Origin: VRUE01 sp963824215
GTDB taxonomy: Bacteria > Actinomycetota > Thermoleophilia > Solirubrobacterales > 70-9
NCBI GenBank assembly: GCA_963824215.1
Contig: CAWGOE010000001.1
Span: forward strand, 124,001 to 188,000
Direction of reading: 5' to 3'
Length of the DNA: 64,000 nucleotides
This document shows, piece by piece, positions 33,741 through 42,461 of the stretch; positions within the stretch are counted from its first letter, which is position 1; each line of letters opens with the position of its first letter. The notes below the pieces were generated by a model. The model was not told the DNA's origin. It did no database searches and saw nothing but the letters and a program-made list of their open reading frames with translations. Position numbers and translations under genes: made by a program.

Positions 33741-35270
33741 ATGGCCGATTCCCCGACCCACATCGACAAGGGACTGAAGAAGGACGCAATCGGCTTCAGC
33801 GACGGGCTGACCATTGCCCTCGCCTCGACCGCGCCGGCCTACTCGCTCGCCGCAGTGATCGGCTCGATCGTCGTCATCGTCGGCTTCCAGGCGCCGGCGG
33901 CGCTGCTCGTCTCCTTCGTGCCGATGTTCTTCATCGCCGCGGCCTTCTATTACATGAACCGCGCCGACCAGGACTGCGGCACCAGCTTCTCCTGGGTGAC
34001 GCGGGCGATCGGCCCGCAGAGCGGCTGGATCACCGGCTGGGCGATCTGCGTCACCGGCATCCTCGTCGTCGGCTCCCTCGCCGACGTCGCCGCCTACTCC
34101 TTCTTCAACCTGATCGGCACCGAGGGGCTTGAAGAAAGCACCGCCGCCGTCACCCTGCTGGCGTTGGCGCTGATCGCGGTGATGACGACGGTCTGCGTGC
34201 TCGGTACCGAGCTCTCCGCCCACCTGCAGAAGGCGCTGATGGTGCTGCAGATTGGGCCGCTGCTGCTGGTCGTCGCGGTTGTCCTCTACAAGGTGCTCGC
34301 CGGCGATGCACCCGCGGCGGCCGTCGACCCTTCGCTTTCCTGGTTCAACCCGTTCGCGATCGAGAGCGGCGGCGCGCTTACCGGGGCGTTGCTGCTCGGC
34401 GTCTTCATCTACTGGGGCTGGGAGAGCGCCGTCAACCTCAACGAGGAGACCGAGCACTCGGTGACTGCGCCGGGGCTGGCGGGCCTCGTCTCGACCGTGA
34501 TCCTGCTCGTCACCTACCTCGGCGTGGCGACGGCGCTTGTCGCCTGGCAGGGCATCGGCGGGGCGGCGCAGTTCGACGACAACGAGGAAATCCTGCCGAG
34601 CTACGCCGACGCGGCGCTCGGCGATCCGCTCGGCAGCCTCGTCCTCTTGGCAATCGTCGTCTCCGCCCTCGCCTCGACCCAGACCACGATCCTGCCCGCC
34701 GCCCGCACCTCGCTCTCAATGGCCCGAGCCGAGGCGATGCCGAAGGCGCTCGGCGAGGTCAGCGCGCGCTTCTTCACGCCGGTCGTCTCGACCGTGGCGA
34801 TCGGCGTCCTCGCCGTCGTCTGGTACCTGCCCTCGAAGCTGATCAGCGAAAACTTCCTCTTCGACTCGCTCTCGGCGCTGGCGCTGATGATCGCCTTCTA
34901 TTACGCCTTCACCGGGATCGCCTGCGCCGTCTACTACCGGCGCGAGCTGCGCAAGTCGGTGAAGAACTTCCTCTTCGTCGGCGTCGCGCCGGTGATCGGG
35001 TCGGTGCTGCTTGGCTACCTCTTCGTCAAAGCGCTGGTCGATTACTCGGACCCGGCCAACTCCTACACCGGGGCTTCCTGGTTCGGGGTTGCGCCACCCG
35101 CCGTGATCGGGGTCGGCTTCCTCGTCCTCGGGGTGATCCTGCTCTTCTCCTGGCGCCGTTACCAGCGCGAGCCGTTCTTCCTGCGCCGTCGCGAAGTCGC
35201 CCGTCCGGGCCTGCTCGAGGAAAGCCCGGTCGATGTCCCAGCAGAACCTGCCCTGGCGGAGTCCGAATGA
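33741..35270 (+). CDS. APC-family amino acid/polyamine permease
   Basis: The 509-residue product has about 12 hydrophobic segments (LTIALASTAPAYSLAAVIGS, FVPMFFIAAAFYYMN, ITGWAICVTGILVVGSLADV, LLLVVAVVLYKVLAG and others). It has the APC fold's first-helix pattern and a charged C-terminal tail. It probably imports amino acids, amines or polyamines by H+ symport. Divergent transcription from the aminotransferase and proximity to PotADBC suggest putrescine or a related amine, but specificity is not visible. Confidence 0.88.
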   Translation: MADSPTHIDKGLKKDAIGFSDGLTIALASTAPAYSLAAVIGSIVVIVGFQAPAALLVSFVPMFFIAAAFYYMNRADQDCGTSFSWVTRAIGPQSGWITGWAICVTGILVVGSLADVAAYSFFNLIGTEGLEESTAAVTLLALALIAVMTTVCVLGTELSAHLQKALMVLQIGPLLLVVAVVLYKVLAGDAPAAAVDPSLSWFNPFAIESGGALTGALLLGVFIYWGWESAVNLNEETEHSVTAPGLAGLVSTVILLVTYLGVATALVAWQGIGGAAQFDDNEEILPSYADAALGDPLGSLVLLAIVVSALASTQTTILPAARTSLSMARAEAMPKALGEVSARFFTPVVSTVAIGVLAVVWYLPSKLISENFLFDSLSALALMIAFYYAFTGIACAVYYRRELRKSVKNFLFVGVAPVIGSVLLGYLFVKALVDYSDPANSYTGASWFGVAPPAVIGVGFLVLGVILLFSWRRYQREPFFLRRREVARPGLLEESPVDVPAEPALAESE

Positions 35271-35306
35271 GAGTGCCAAGACGCAAGCCTGAAAAAGCCG
35301 GCGAAC

Positions 35307-35318
35307 GGGTAGCGCTAC
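35307..35318. promoter_or_regulatory. Palindrome GGTAGCGCTACC upstream of potA
   Basis: A perfect 12-bp palindrome 46 nt before the potA start, in the 94-nt gap after the permease. It may be an operator for the transport operon. No matching copy was found near the other polyamine genes. Confidence 0.35.
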
Positions 35319-35364
35319 CTTCTGGTGGGGGGCTCCAACGTCGGAATTGACCGCGAGGAGCGAG

Positions 35365-36501
35365 ATGGAGAGCAGTTCACCAAGCGTTGAGTTGAGAGAG
35401 GTCAGCAAGCGCTTCGGCGATCTGCTCGCCGTCGACGACCTCAGCCTCGAGCTGGCTGGCGGTGAGTTCTTCACCCTGCTCGGGCCGAGCGGCTGCGGCA
35501 AGACGACGACCCTGCGCATGGTCGCCGGCTTCGAGCAACCGAGTGCCGGAGAGATCAAGATCGAGGGCGAGGACGTTGCCGGACTGCCGCCGCACCGCCG
35601 CCCGACCAACACGGTCTTCCAGAGCTACGCCCTCTTCCCCCACCTCAGCGTTCGCGACAACGTCGCCTTCGGCTTGAAGCGCAAGAAGGTGCCGAGGGGG
35701 GAGATTGGCCGTCGCGTCAGCGCCGAGCTGGAGCGGGTCGGCCTCGCCGCCGAGGCGGGCCGGCGCCCGGCGCAGCTCTCCGGCGGGCAGCAGCAGCGGG
35801 TCGCCCTGGCGCGGGCGCTGGTCAACCTGCCCAAGGTGCTGCTGCTCGACGAGCCGCTCGGGGCGCTCGACCTGAAACTGCGCAAGGGCCTGCAGGTGGA
35901 ACTGAAGCGGATCCAACGCGAGGTCGGGATCACCTTCGTCTACGTCACCCACGATCAGGAGGAGGCGCTGACGATGAGCGACCGGATCGCGGTGATGAAC
36001 GGTGGCCGGGTCGAGCAGATCGGCGACCCCGAGGACGTCTACGAGCGGCCGGAGACGACCTTCGTCGCCGGCTTCATCGGCGTCTCCAACTTGCTGCCGG
36101 CGGCGATCTCCGCGCCCGGCGAGGTGCGGCTCACCCACGGGCCGACGCTGCGGGTGCCGACGCCGAGGCTGGCGACCGGCGAGTACTGCAACGCCGTCGT
36201 GCGGCCCGAGAAGCTGCGGATCGACTCCCTGGACGGGGAGAGCGCAGCGGTCACCAACGGGTTGCCCCGGGTCGAGGGAGTGGTCGAAAGCTCGATCTAC
36301 CTGGGCACGGCTACGCAGATCGTCGTCGACCTCGGTGAGGGCGTGCGGATGACCGTGCTCGTCCCCAACGCGAGCGAGTCCGAACGGCAGCGGCTTCCTG
36401 GTGGCGGCGCGCGGGTAGCACTGAGCTGGGAGCCCGACCACATGCACCTGGTGCGGGAGAGCTTGAACCAACAGAGAGGTGAGTCAGATGGGCAGCTTTG
36501 A
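35365..36501 (+). CDS. potA: Spermidine/putrescine ABC transporter ATP-binding protein
   Basis: From ATG 35365 (GAGGAG just upstream) the product is 378 residues. The nucleotide-binding domain has Walker A LGPSGCGKTTTLRM, Q-loop TVFQSYALFPHLSV, signature LSGGQQQRVALARAL, Walker B VLLLDEPLGALDLKL and the switch His in YVTHDQEEALTMSD. A TOBE domain follows (~240-370). It belongs to the PotA/spermidine-type family. The downstream genes potD, potB and potC complete the importer. The 3' end overlaps potD by 14 nt. Confidence 0.95.
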   Translation: MESSSPSVELREVSKRFGDLLAVDDLSLELAGGEFFTLLGPSGCGKTTTLRMVAGFEQPSAGEIKIEGEDVAGLPPHRRPTNTVFQSYALFPHLSVRDNVAFGLKRKKVPRGEIGRRVSAELERVGLAAEAGRRPAQLSGGQQQRVALARALVNLPKVLLLDEPLGALDLKLRKGLQVELKRIQREVGITFVYVTHDQEEALTMSDRIAVMNGGRVEQIGDPEDVYERPETTFVAGFIGVSNLLPAAISAPGEVRLTHGPTLRVPTPRLATGEYCNAVVRPEKLRIDSLDGESAAVTNGLPRVEGVVESSIYLGTATQIVVDLGEGVRMTVLVPNASESERQRLPGGGARVALSWEPDHMHLVRESLNQQRGESDGQL

Positions 36502-37627
36502 ATCGATCAACCGCGGGGTGCTTGCTGCGGCAGTGGCGGTGCTCGCCCTTGCCCTGAGCCTGGGCCTCGCCGCCTGCGGCGATGACACCGTGGGCGGTGG
36601 AGGCGGCGGCGAAGTGACGGTGGCGAAAGGGGGTCCGGTCAGCGGCAAGCTGACGATCTCCAACTGGCCCGGCTACATGGACCCGGGCCCGAACAACACC
36701 GTCGCCAAGTTCGAAGACAAAACCGGCGTCAGCGTCGACTACATCGAAGACGTCAACGAAAACGAAAGCTTCTTCGGCAAGATGCAGCCGCTGCTGGACC
36801 AGGGCGAATCGGGTGGCCGCAGCATCTTCGTCGTCACCGACTGGATGGCGAAACAGATGTACGACCTCGGCTACCTGCAGGAGATCGACCACGCCGACCT
36901 GCCCACCGTGTTCGAAAACATCAGGCCCCAGCTGGAGGATGCCGCCTTTGACCCCGGGCGCAAATTCTCGGTGCCGTGGGTGAGCGGCATGGGCGGGCTC
37001 TGGGTCGACACCGCGAAGGCGCCGGAGATCAAATCGGTCAACGACCTCTTCGACCCGAAATACAAGGGCAAGGTGACGATGCTGGGCGAATTGCGCGAAA
37101 CCGTGCCGCTGGTGATGCTGGCCGAAGGCATCGATCCGGTCGAGGCGACCAACGAAGACTGGTTGAACGCGATCGACAGGATCAAGACGGCGGCCGACTC
37201 GGGGCAGATCCGTCGCTTCACCGGCAACGACTACACCGAGGACCTGACCGCGGGCAACATCGTCGCCGCGATCGGCTGGTCGGGCGACGCCTCGATCGTC
37301 GAAAACGAGAACGCCGAATGGCGGATGCCGACCGAGGGCTGCTCGCTGTGGTCGGACAACATGGTGATCCCCGTCGGGGCGCCGAACGTGGGTGCCGCGT
37401 TTGGCTGGATGGACTTCATCTACGAGCCCGAGGTCAACGCCCCACTGGCCGAATACATCACCTATATCCCGCCGGTCGAAGGGGTGCAGGACCTGGTCAA
37501 GCCGGAGCTGGCGAAAGACCCGCTGGTCTTCCCCAGCCCCGAGTTCACCCGCAAGTGCACCGACCAGGACTCGCCGCCGGACATCGAACCGGTCACTGAG
37601 GCCTGGCAGGAAGTGATCACGGGGTGA
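36488..37627 (+). CDS. potD: Spermidine/putrescine-binding lipoprotein
   Basis: The start at 36488 (MGSFESINRG) follows GAGAGGTGAG. A 30-residue lipoprotein signal ends in LAAC (Cys30), so the mature protein is lipid-anchored outside the membrane. The 379-residue protein has the PotD/PotF fold markers SNWPGYMDPG, VDYIEDVNENESFFGKM, PWVSGMGGLWVDTAKAP and IGWSGDASIVENENAEWRMP. It captures polyamines for PotABC. It overlaps potA by 14 nt and is 8 nt from potB. Confidence 0.94.
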   Translation: MGSFESINRGVLAAAVAVLALALSLGLAACGDDTVGGGGGGEVTVAKGGPVSGKLTISNWPGYMDPGPNNTVAKFEDKTGVSVDYIEDVNENESFFGKMQPLLDQGESGGRSIFVVTDWMAKQMYDLGYLQEIDHADLPTVFENIRPQLEDAAFDPGRKFSVPWVSGMGGLWVDTAKAPEIKSVNDLFDPKYKGKVTMLGELRETVPLVMLAEGIDPVEATNEDWLNAIDRIKTAADSGQIRRFTGNDYTEDLTAGNIVAAIGWSGDASIVENENAEWRMPTEGCSLWSDNMVIPVGAPNVGAAFGWMDFIYEPEVNAPLAEYITYIPPVEGVQDLVKPELAKDPLVFPSPEFTRKCTDQDSPPDIEPVTEAWQEVITG

Positions 37628-37635
37628 GCTGAGCG

Positions 37636-38505
37636 ATGAGTCTGCGGCGGCGCCTGGTCCCCTACTGGCTCCTGGGACCGGGGCTGCTCTGGCTCATCCT
37701 CTTCTTCGTCGTGCCCATGTACTTCATGGGCGAACTGGCGCTGCGCTCCGGCACGCTGACCAGCGGCTTCACCTTCGACTGGGCCTGGTCGAACTTCCCT
37801 GACTCCCTCTCCGGCCACACCGAGCAGATCGTCCGCTCGTTCTTCTACGCCGGCATGGCGACGATCCTGGCGCTGCTGATCGGCTACCCGCTGGCCTACG
37901 CGATCGCCTTCCGCGCCGGCCGCTTCAAGCTGCTGCTGCTGTTCGCGGTGATCGCGCCCTTCTTCACCACCTACCTGATCCGGACGATCGCCTGGAAGAC
38001 GATCCTCAGCGACTCGAGCCCGGTGGTCAGCGTCCTGCAGACGCTGGCGCTGGTCCCGCCCGATGGCCGCGTGCTGGCGACGTCCGGGGCGGTGATCGCC
38101 GGCCTCACTTACAACTTCCTGCCCTTCATGATCCTGCCGCTCTACGCCAACCTCGAGCGGCTCGACTTGCGCCTGGTCGAGGCAGCGAAGGACCTCTACT
38201 CCTCGTCTCGGCTGGCCTTCGTCAAAGTCACCCTGCCGCTGACGATGCCGGGGATCGTCGCCGGCGTCCTGCTCACCTTCATCCCCGCCTTCGGCGACTA
38301 CATCAACGCCCAGATCCTCGGCGGCACCCAGCAGGCGATGGTCGGCAACGTGATCCAGTCGCTCTACCTGACCCAGCGCGACTACCCAGAGGCGGCGTCG
38401 CTCTCCTTCCTGATGATGGGGCTGATCCTGGCGATCGTCGTCATCTACATCCGCTTCGCCGGGACCGGCGCCTTCATGGGCGACGAGGACGAGGAGACGG
38501 CCTAG
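37636..38505 (+). CDS. potB: Spermidine/putrescine ABC transporter permease
   Basis: The 289-residue protein has six predicted membrane segments, starting with LLGPGLLWLILFFVVPMYF. It carries the EAA loop that docks with PotA (LVEAAKDLYSSSRLAFVKVT, then LPLTMPGI). It has the PotB-type N-terminal helix and extracellular loop. Its stop is directly adjacent to the potC ATG with no gap, so the two permeases are probably made in equal amounts. Confidence 0.94.
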   Translation: MSLRRRLVPYWLLGPGLLWLILFFVVPMYFMGELALRSGTLTSGFTFDWAWSNFPDSLSGHTEQIVRSFFYAGMATILALLIGYPLAYAIAFRAGRFKLLLLFAVIAPFFTTYLIRTIAWKTILSDSSPVVSVLQTLALVPPDGRVLATSGAVIAGLTYNFLPFMILPLYANLERLDLRLVEAAKDLYSSSRLAFVKVTLPLTMPGIVAGVLLTFIPAFGDYINAQILGGTQQAMVGNVIQSLYLTQRDYPEAASLSFLMMGLILAIVVIYIRFAGTGAFMGDEDEETA

Positions 38506-39369
38506 ATGGCGGTGCTCGAACGGAGCTGGGCGTGGCTGCGGCGCAACGCGCTGCCGATCTACGCCTGCCTGGCGGTCGCCTACATGCTGATCCCGATCGT
38601 CGTCATCGCGGTCTTCTCCTTCGGCGCGACGCCGAAAGGGAAATTGACCTTCGGGCTCGACAACGGCTTCACCACCGAGTACTGGACCAGCGCCTTCTCG
38701 CTGCCGGAGCTGAACGAAGCGCTCTTCACCAGCCTACGGCTGGCGGCGCTCTCGACGGCGATCGCGACCGCGATCGGGACCCTGATGGCGATCGCCCTGG
38801 TCCGCCACAAGTTCCGTGGGCGGCGGGCGGCGAACCTCTTGATCGTGATCCCGATGGCGACGCCGGAGGTGGTGATCGGCGCCTCGCTGCTCTCGATGTT
38901 CATCTACTACTCGTTCACGCTCGGCTTCACGACGCTGCTGATCGCCCACGTGATGTTCTCGATCAGCTTCGTGGTCGTGGTCGTGCGCTCACGGCTGATC
39001 GGTTTCGATCGCCACCTCGAGGAGGCCGCCGCCGATCTAGGCGCGACCCCGCTCGCCACCTTCCGCACCGTGACCTTGCCGCTGCTGGCGCCGGGTATCG
39101 TCGCGGCAGCACTGCTCGCCTTCGCCCTCTCGATCGACGACTTCGTCATCTCCAACTTCAACTCGGGCACGACCGTGACCTTCCCGCTTTATGTGTTCGG
39201 GGTCGCCTTGCGCGGCATCCCGGTGCAGGTGAACGTCCTGGCGACGATGCTGTTCGCACTGATCGCGGTTGCAGTCTGCCTGGTGCTCTGGCAGCAGCGG
39301 CGAGCGGAGCGGATGGCGGCGGTGCGGCCCGAGCCGGTCGCCATTCCAAGCACGGCAGTGGCGCAATGA
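38506..39369 (+). CDS. potC: Spermidine/putrescine ABC transporter permease
   Basis: The 287-residue protein has six membrane segments (AYMLIPIVVIAVFSFG, LLIVIPMATPEVVIGASLLS, TLLIAHVMFSISFVVVVV). Its EAA loop is LEEAAADLGATPLATFRTVT followed by LPLLAPGI. The order potA-potD-potB-potC differs from the E. coli potABCD order. The stop overlaps the following mmsA ATG (ATGA), tying the transporter to the catabolic dehydrogenase. Confidence 0.94.
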   Translation: MAVLERSWAWLRRNALPIYACLAVAYMLIPIVVIAVFSFGATPKGKLTFGLDNGFTTEYWTSAFSLPELNEALFTSLRLAALSTAIATAIGTLMAIALVRHKFRGRRAANLLIVIPMATPEVVIGASLLSMFIYYSFTLGFTTLLIAHVMFSISFVVVVVRSRLIGFDRHLEEAAADLGATPLATFRTVTLPLLAPGIVAAALLAFALSIDDFVISNFNSGTTVTFPLYVFGVALRGIPVQVNVLATMLFALIAVAVCLVLWQQRRAERMAAVRPEPVAIPSTAVAQ

Positions 39370-40829
39370 GCACCGTTGGAGTCGTCCAGCTCGCGAACTA
39401 CGTCGGTGGCGCCTGGCGCCCCGCCAACGGCGTCGACACGCTCGACGACGTCGATCCGGCGACCGGGGAGGTGTCCGCGCTGGTGCCGCTGAGCGGGGCG
39501 AAGCAGGTGCGCGAAGCGGTGGAAGCGGCGCGGGCGGCGCAGCCCGAGTGGCGCGCGGCGCCGCCGCAGCGGCGGGCGCGGGCGCTGCTGGCGCTGCGCG
39601 CCGAGCTGGAACGCCGCCGCGAGGAGCTGGTGGCGCTGGTCACCGCCGACATGGGCAAGACGCTGGCCGATGCCGACGGCGAGGTCGGCCGCGGAATCGA
39701 GTCGGTCGAGTCTGCCGCGGCGATCCCCCACCTGCTCAAGGGCGAGACGCTCGAGGGGGTTGCGGCGGGGGTCGACGTCGAAATGGTGCGGCAGCCGGTC
39801 GGGGTCGTCGCCGCGATCACGCCGTTCAACTTCCCGGCGATGATCCCGCTCTGGTTCCTGCCCTACGCGATCGCCTGCGGCAACGCGTTCCTGCTCAAGC
39901 CTTCCGAGCAGGATCCGCGCCCAGCGGCGCTGATCGTCGAGATCGTCGACTCGATCGAGGAGATCCCACCCGGCGTCGTCAACCTCGTCCACGGCGGCCG
40001 CGACGCGGTCAGCGCGATCCTCGCCGATCCGGGCATCGACGCGATCTCCTTCGTCGGCCGGGCGGAGACGGCCCGAATCGTCGCCGAAGGCGCCGTCGCA
40101 ACGGGCAAGCGTGTGCAGGCGCTGGGCGGAGCGAAGAACTCACTCGTGGTCATGCCGGATGCCGATCTCGACCAGGCGATGCCAGCGATCATGGGCTCTG
40201 CCTTTGGCGCTGCGGGCCAACGCTGCCTCGCGGGCTCGGTTTGCGTCGTCGTCGGCGACGAGGCGCGCCAGGCGGAGGTGCGCCAGGCGCTGATCAGCGC
40301 CGCTTCGGAGCTTCGCGTCGGGTTCGGCGCCGACCCTGCCACCGACGTCTGCCCGATGGTCTCGGCGGACGCCCGCGAGAAGGTCGCCGAGGCGATCGGA
40401 CGAGCTGAGACCGACGGGGCCCAGCTTCTGCTCGACGGGCGAGGAGAGTCCAGCTCCGCCGGCGCCGTCCTGGGTCCGACGATCGCAGCCGTCGACGATC
40501 ACGAGTCCGAGCTCCCGCGTGAAGAGCTGTTCGGTCCGCTGTTGACGGTCGTTGAGGTAGCCGACCTCGACGCCGGCATTGAGTTCCTGAACGGCTCCCG
40601 CTATGGCAACGCAGGAGCAATTTTCACTCGGTCGGGTGAGGCAGCGCGCCGCTATCGCTACAGCGCCGAGGCCGGCATGCTCGGCGTCAACGTGGGTGTT
40701 CCCGCGCCAGTTGCTTGGTTCCCGTTCGCGGGTTGGAAGGACTCGATCGATGGCGATCTCCATGCGAACGGCACGGACGCCGTCGATTTCTATACGCGCA
40801 AAAAGGTCGTTACTTCGCGGTGGCAGTAG
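39366..40829 (+). CDS. mmsA: CoA-acylating methylmalonate/malonate-semialdehyde dehydrogenase
   Basis: The ATG at 39366 overlaps the potC stop, and a longer frame back into potC is a shadow. The 487-residue protein has the MmsA hallmarks ITPFNFPAMIPLWFLPYAIA and CGNAFLLKPSEQDP, the active-site Cys in AAGQRCLAGSV, and FPFAGWKDSIDGDLHANG. The family converts methylmalonate or malonate semialdehyde to propionyl- or acetyl-CoA. In a polyamine locus it could dispose of malonate semialdehyde from beta-alanine, the product of the aminopropyl part of spermidine. It ends inside a terminator-like palindrome. Confidence 0.92.
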   Translation: MSTVGVVQLANYVGGAWRPANGVDTLDDVDPATGEVSALVPLSGAKQVREAVEAARAAQPEWRAAPPQRRARALLALRAELERRREELVALVTADMGKTLADADGEVGRGIESVESAAAIPHLLKGETLEGVAAGVDVEMVRQPVGVVAAITPFNFPAMIPLWFLPYAIACGNAFLLKPSEQDPRPAALIVEIVDSIEEIPPGVVNLVHGGRDAVSAILADPGIDAISFVGRAETARIVAEGAVATGKRVQALGGAKNSLVVMPDADLDQAMPAIMGSAFGAAGQRCLAGSVCVVVGDEARQAEVRQALISAASELRVGFGADPATDVCPMVSADAREKVAEAIGRAETDGAQLLLDGRGESSSAGAVLGPTIAAVDDHESELPREELFGPLLTVVEVADLDAGIEFLNGSRYGNAGAIFTRSGEAARRYRYSAEAGMLGVNVGVPAPVAWFPFAGWKDSIDGDLHANGTDAVDFYTRKKVVTSRWQ

Positions 40830-40851
40830 GAAGGGGACACCCCCTTCCTAC
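40826..40851. terminator. Bidirectional hairpin containing both convergent stop codons
   Basis: GTAGGAAGGGG and CCCCTTCCTAC form a perfect 11-bp stem with loop ACAC. The TAG of mmsA (40827-40829) and the TAG of the convergent FAD oxidoreductase (40848-40850, minus strand) are symmetrically placed in the two arms. No T-tract, so any termination would be by a strong GC hairpin or by processing. Confidence 0.6.
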
Positions 40852-42293
40852 CGGCCGATGTGAAATCCAATCAGCTCCGGTACGCGCGAAATCGCCTTGC
40901 TGAGAAAGCTGGGGCGGCGGCCCTCGGTCTCAGCATTCTCCCTGGCCATGATCGCGCGGCGGATGAGGTTGCCGCCAAGCCAGTGGAAGGGCTCGGGGGG
41001 AACGCGTTGGGGCGAGGGGTCGACGAAAGGGAGGCGCGAGTGGTCGTCAGTGCGATCCAGGGCCAGGGAGGCGAGGGTGCGGCCGACCATGTAAGAAGGG
41101 CCGACGCCGTTGCCGGTGTAGCCGGCGGCGGCGAAGGCGCGGCTGCCGTGGAGAGGGACGACAAGCGGCAAGTGGGTGGGCGAGACATCGATCGGGCCGC
41201 CCCAGGCATGGGTGATGCGACGGCCACGTAGGCCGGGGAAGTAGTGGTGAAGGCGCTCGGTGGCTAGGGCAACGGTGAGTGGGTCGATCTCTACGCGCCC
41301 CTCGAGGCGACCACCCATCGAGATCTGGCCGCCGCCGAGGCCGAAGGCGATGCGGCCGTCGGGCGTGGTGCGGAAGTAGTGCAGCATCGTGCGGCAGTCG
41401 GTGATGCACTCGCCCCCGGTCCAGCCGATCTCCTCGAGCAGGTCGGAAACCGGCTCGGTGAGGACGATGTGGGAGGAGGTGACGGTGAGGTTGTCGCGTA
41501 ACGGCGCGCGAGCTGATTTCGCAGCGCCGCCGATCGCGATCACCGCCGCGCCCGCCCGCACCGTCCCCCGATCGGTCCGAGCTCGCACCACGTCACCAGC
41601 CAGCGCATCCGACTTTGACCCCACTCCAGGGGGGTGAAAGTCGGAAGCGGCGCCAGCCAGCCGGCGCACCGGCGAGTGCTCGTAGATCTCGACGCCGGCT
41701 GCCAGTAGACGCTCGCGCAGGCCGAGGGCGAGACGGGCCGGCTGCACAGTGGCCGCATCGGGGTAGAAGGCGCCGCCGCGGAAGACGGGTGAGGCACAGC
41801 GCTCCGCAACCTCGGCGGGGGAAAGCGGCTGGACGCAGTTCTCCCCCAGCTCCCCGCAGGCAGCGGCCGGCTCGTCCCAGACTTTGTCCTGGGCGGGCGC
41901 CGTCGACACCTGCAGGTAGCCGCTACGCCGGAACCAGGCATCAACTCCCTCCGCGCGGCAGAAGTCCTCAACCCCATCGATCGCGTCGCGGGCGGCCCGC
42001 GCAACCGCCAGCGCCGCCTCATCCCCCCAGCGCCGCCGCATGTTCGGCAACGAGAACCACATCGAGTTGCAAAACCCCCCATTCCGCCCACTGGGCCCCC
42101 GCCCACAAACATCCGCCTCGAGCAACACGACCGAGGCCTCCGGCTCCAACTTCTTCAGCTGCCAAGCAGCCCAAAGCCCCGTATAACCACCCCCGATCAC
42201 AACCACATCAGCCCCCCGCTCCCCCACAAGCTCGGGAAGCGGAGTTATCCCTCCCGCCTCCTCCAACCAGTAGCCGTGAGCGTCGTGCTTCAT
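40848..42293 (-). CDS. FAD-dependent amine oxidoreductase (DAO family, PuuB-like)
   Basis: The start at 42293 (MKHDAHGYWLEEAGGITPLP) gives 481 residues. Upstream in-frame sequence lies in a repeat element. The FAD-binding motif is DVVVIGGGYTGLWAAWQL with Glu after strand 2 (VVLLEADVCGRGPSGRNGGF). The DAO-family C-terminal motif is HAWGGPIDVSPTHLPLV, AAGYTGNGVGPSYMVGRTLA. Members oxidise secondary or N-substituted amines such as gamma-glutamylputrescine. Its place beside mmsA and the Pot genes suggests polyamine oxidation. It is convergent with mmsA. Confidence 0.9.
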   Translation of the reverse strand: MKHDAHGYWLEEAGGITPLPELVGERGADVVVIGGGYTGLWAAWQLKKLEPEASVVLLEADVCGRGPSGRNGGFCNSMWFSLPNMRRRWGDEAALAVARAARDAIDGVEDFCRAEGVDAWFRRSGYLQVSTAPAQDKVWDEPAAACGELGENCVQPLSPAEVAERCASPVFRGGAFYPDAATVQPARLALGLRERLLAAGVEIYEHSPVRRLAGAASDFHPPGVGSKSDALAGDVVRARTDRGTVRAGAAVIAIGGAAKSARAPLRDNLTVTSSHIVLTEPVSDLLEEIGWTGGECITDCRTMLHYFRTTPDGRIAFGLGGGQISMGGRLEGRVEIDPLTVALATERLHHYFPGLRGRRITHAWGGPIDVSPTHLPLVVPLHGSRAFAAAGYTGNGVGPSYMVGRTLASLALDRTDDHSRLPFVDPSPQRVPPEPFHWLGGNLIRRAIMARENAETEGRRPSFLSKAISRVPELIGFHIGR

Positions 42294-42322
42294 CCATCGG
42301 TGAGTCTGGCACGCGCCTGAGT

Positions 42323-42445
42323 GGAGGGCCGTGGGTGTCCCTCCGCCGCAGCGGCGTCCTCTTTCTCGCCCCACCCGCCCCCTCGGATGGCCGTCGACGC
42401 CGTGGCGAGAAACCCAGCAAGGCGGAGGGACACCCACGGCCCTCC
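42323..42445. repeat. Long inverted-repeat element 1 (25-bp perfect arms)
   Basis: Arms 42323-42347 and 42421-42445 are exact reverse complements (left arm begins GGAGGGCCGTGGGTGTCC and ends CTCCGCC). The 73-nt interior contains a second perfect 9-bp stem, TTTCTCGCC/GGCGAGAAA. The interior is homologous to the reverse complement of element 2 at 43528-43652. It lies between the divergent FAD oxidoreductase and enolase-like genes, and its right arm abuts the enolase promoter. Confidence 0.85.
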
Positions 42446-42448
42446 CCA

Positions 42449-42454
42449 TACACT
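42449..42454 (+). promoter_or_regulatory. Putative -10 hexamer (TACACT), leaderless start
   Basis: TACACT is 7 nt (CTGCGCA) from ATG 42462. Any -35 box would lie in the right arm of inverted-repeat element 1. Confidence 0.5.
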
Positions 42455-42461
42455 CTGCGCA

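Noticed and set aside
38532..39365. Long N-terminal extension of the MmsA frame
   Set aside because: It is the out-of-frame reading of potC; the ATGA junction at 39366 gives a normal-length enzyme.
42294..42449. N-terminal extension of the FAD oxidoreductase
   Set aside because: It translates inverted-repeat element 1 and contains no conserved sequence.
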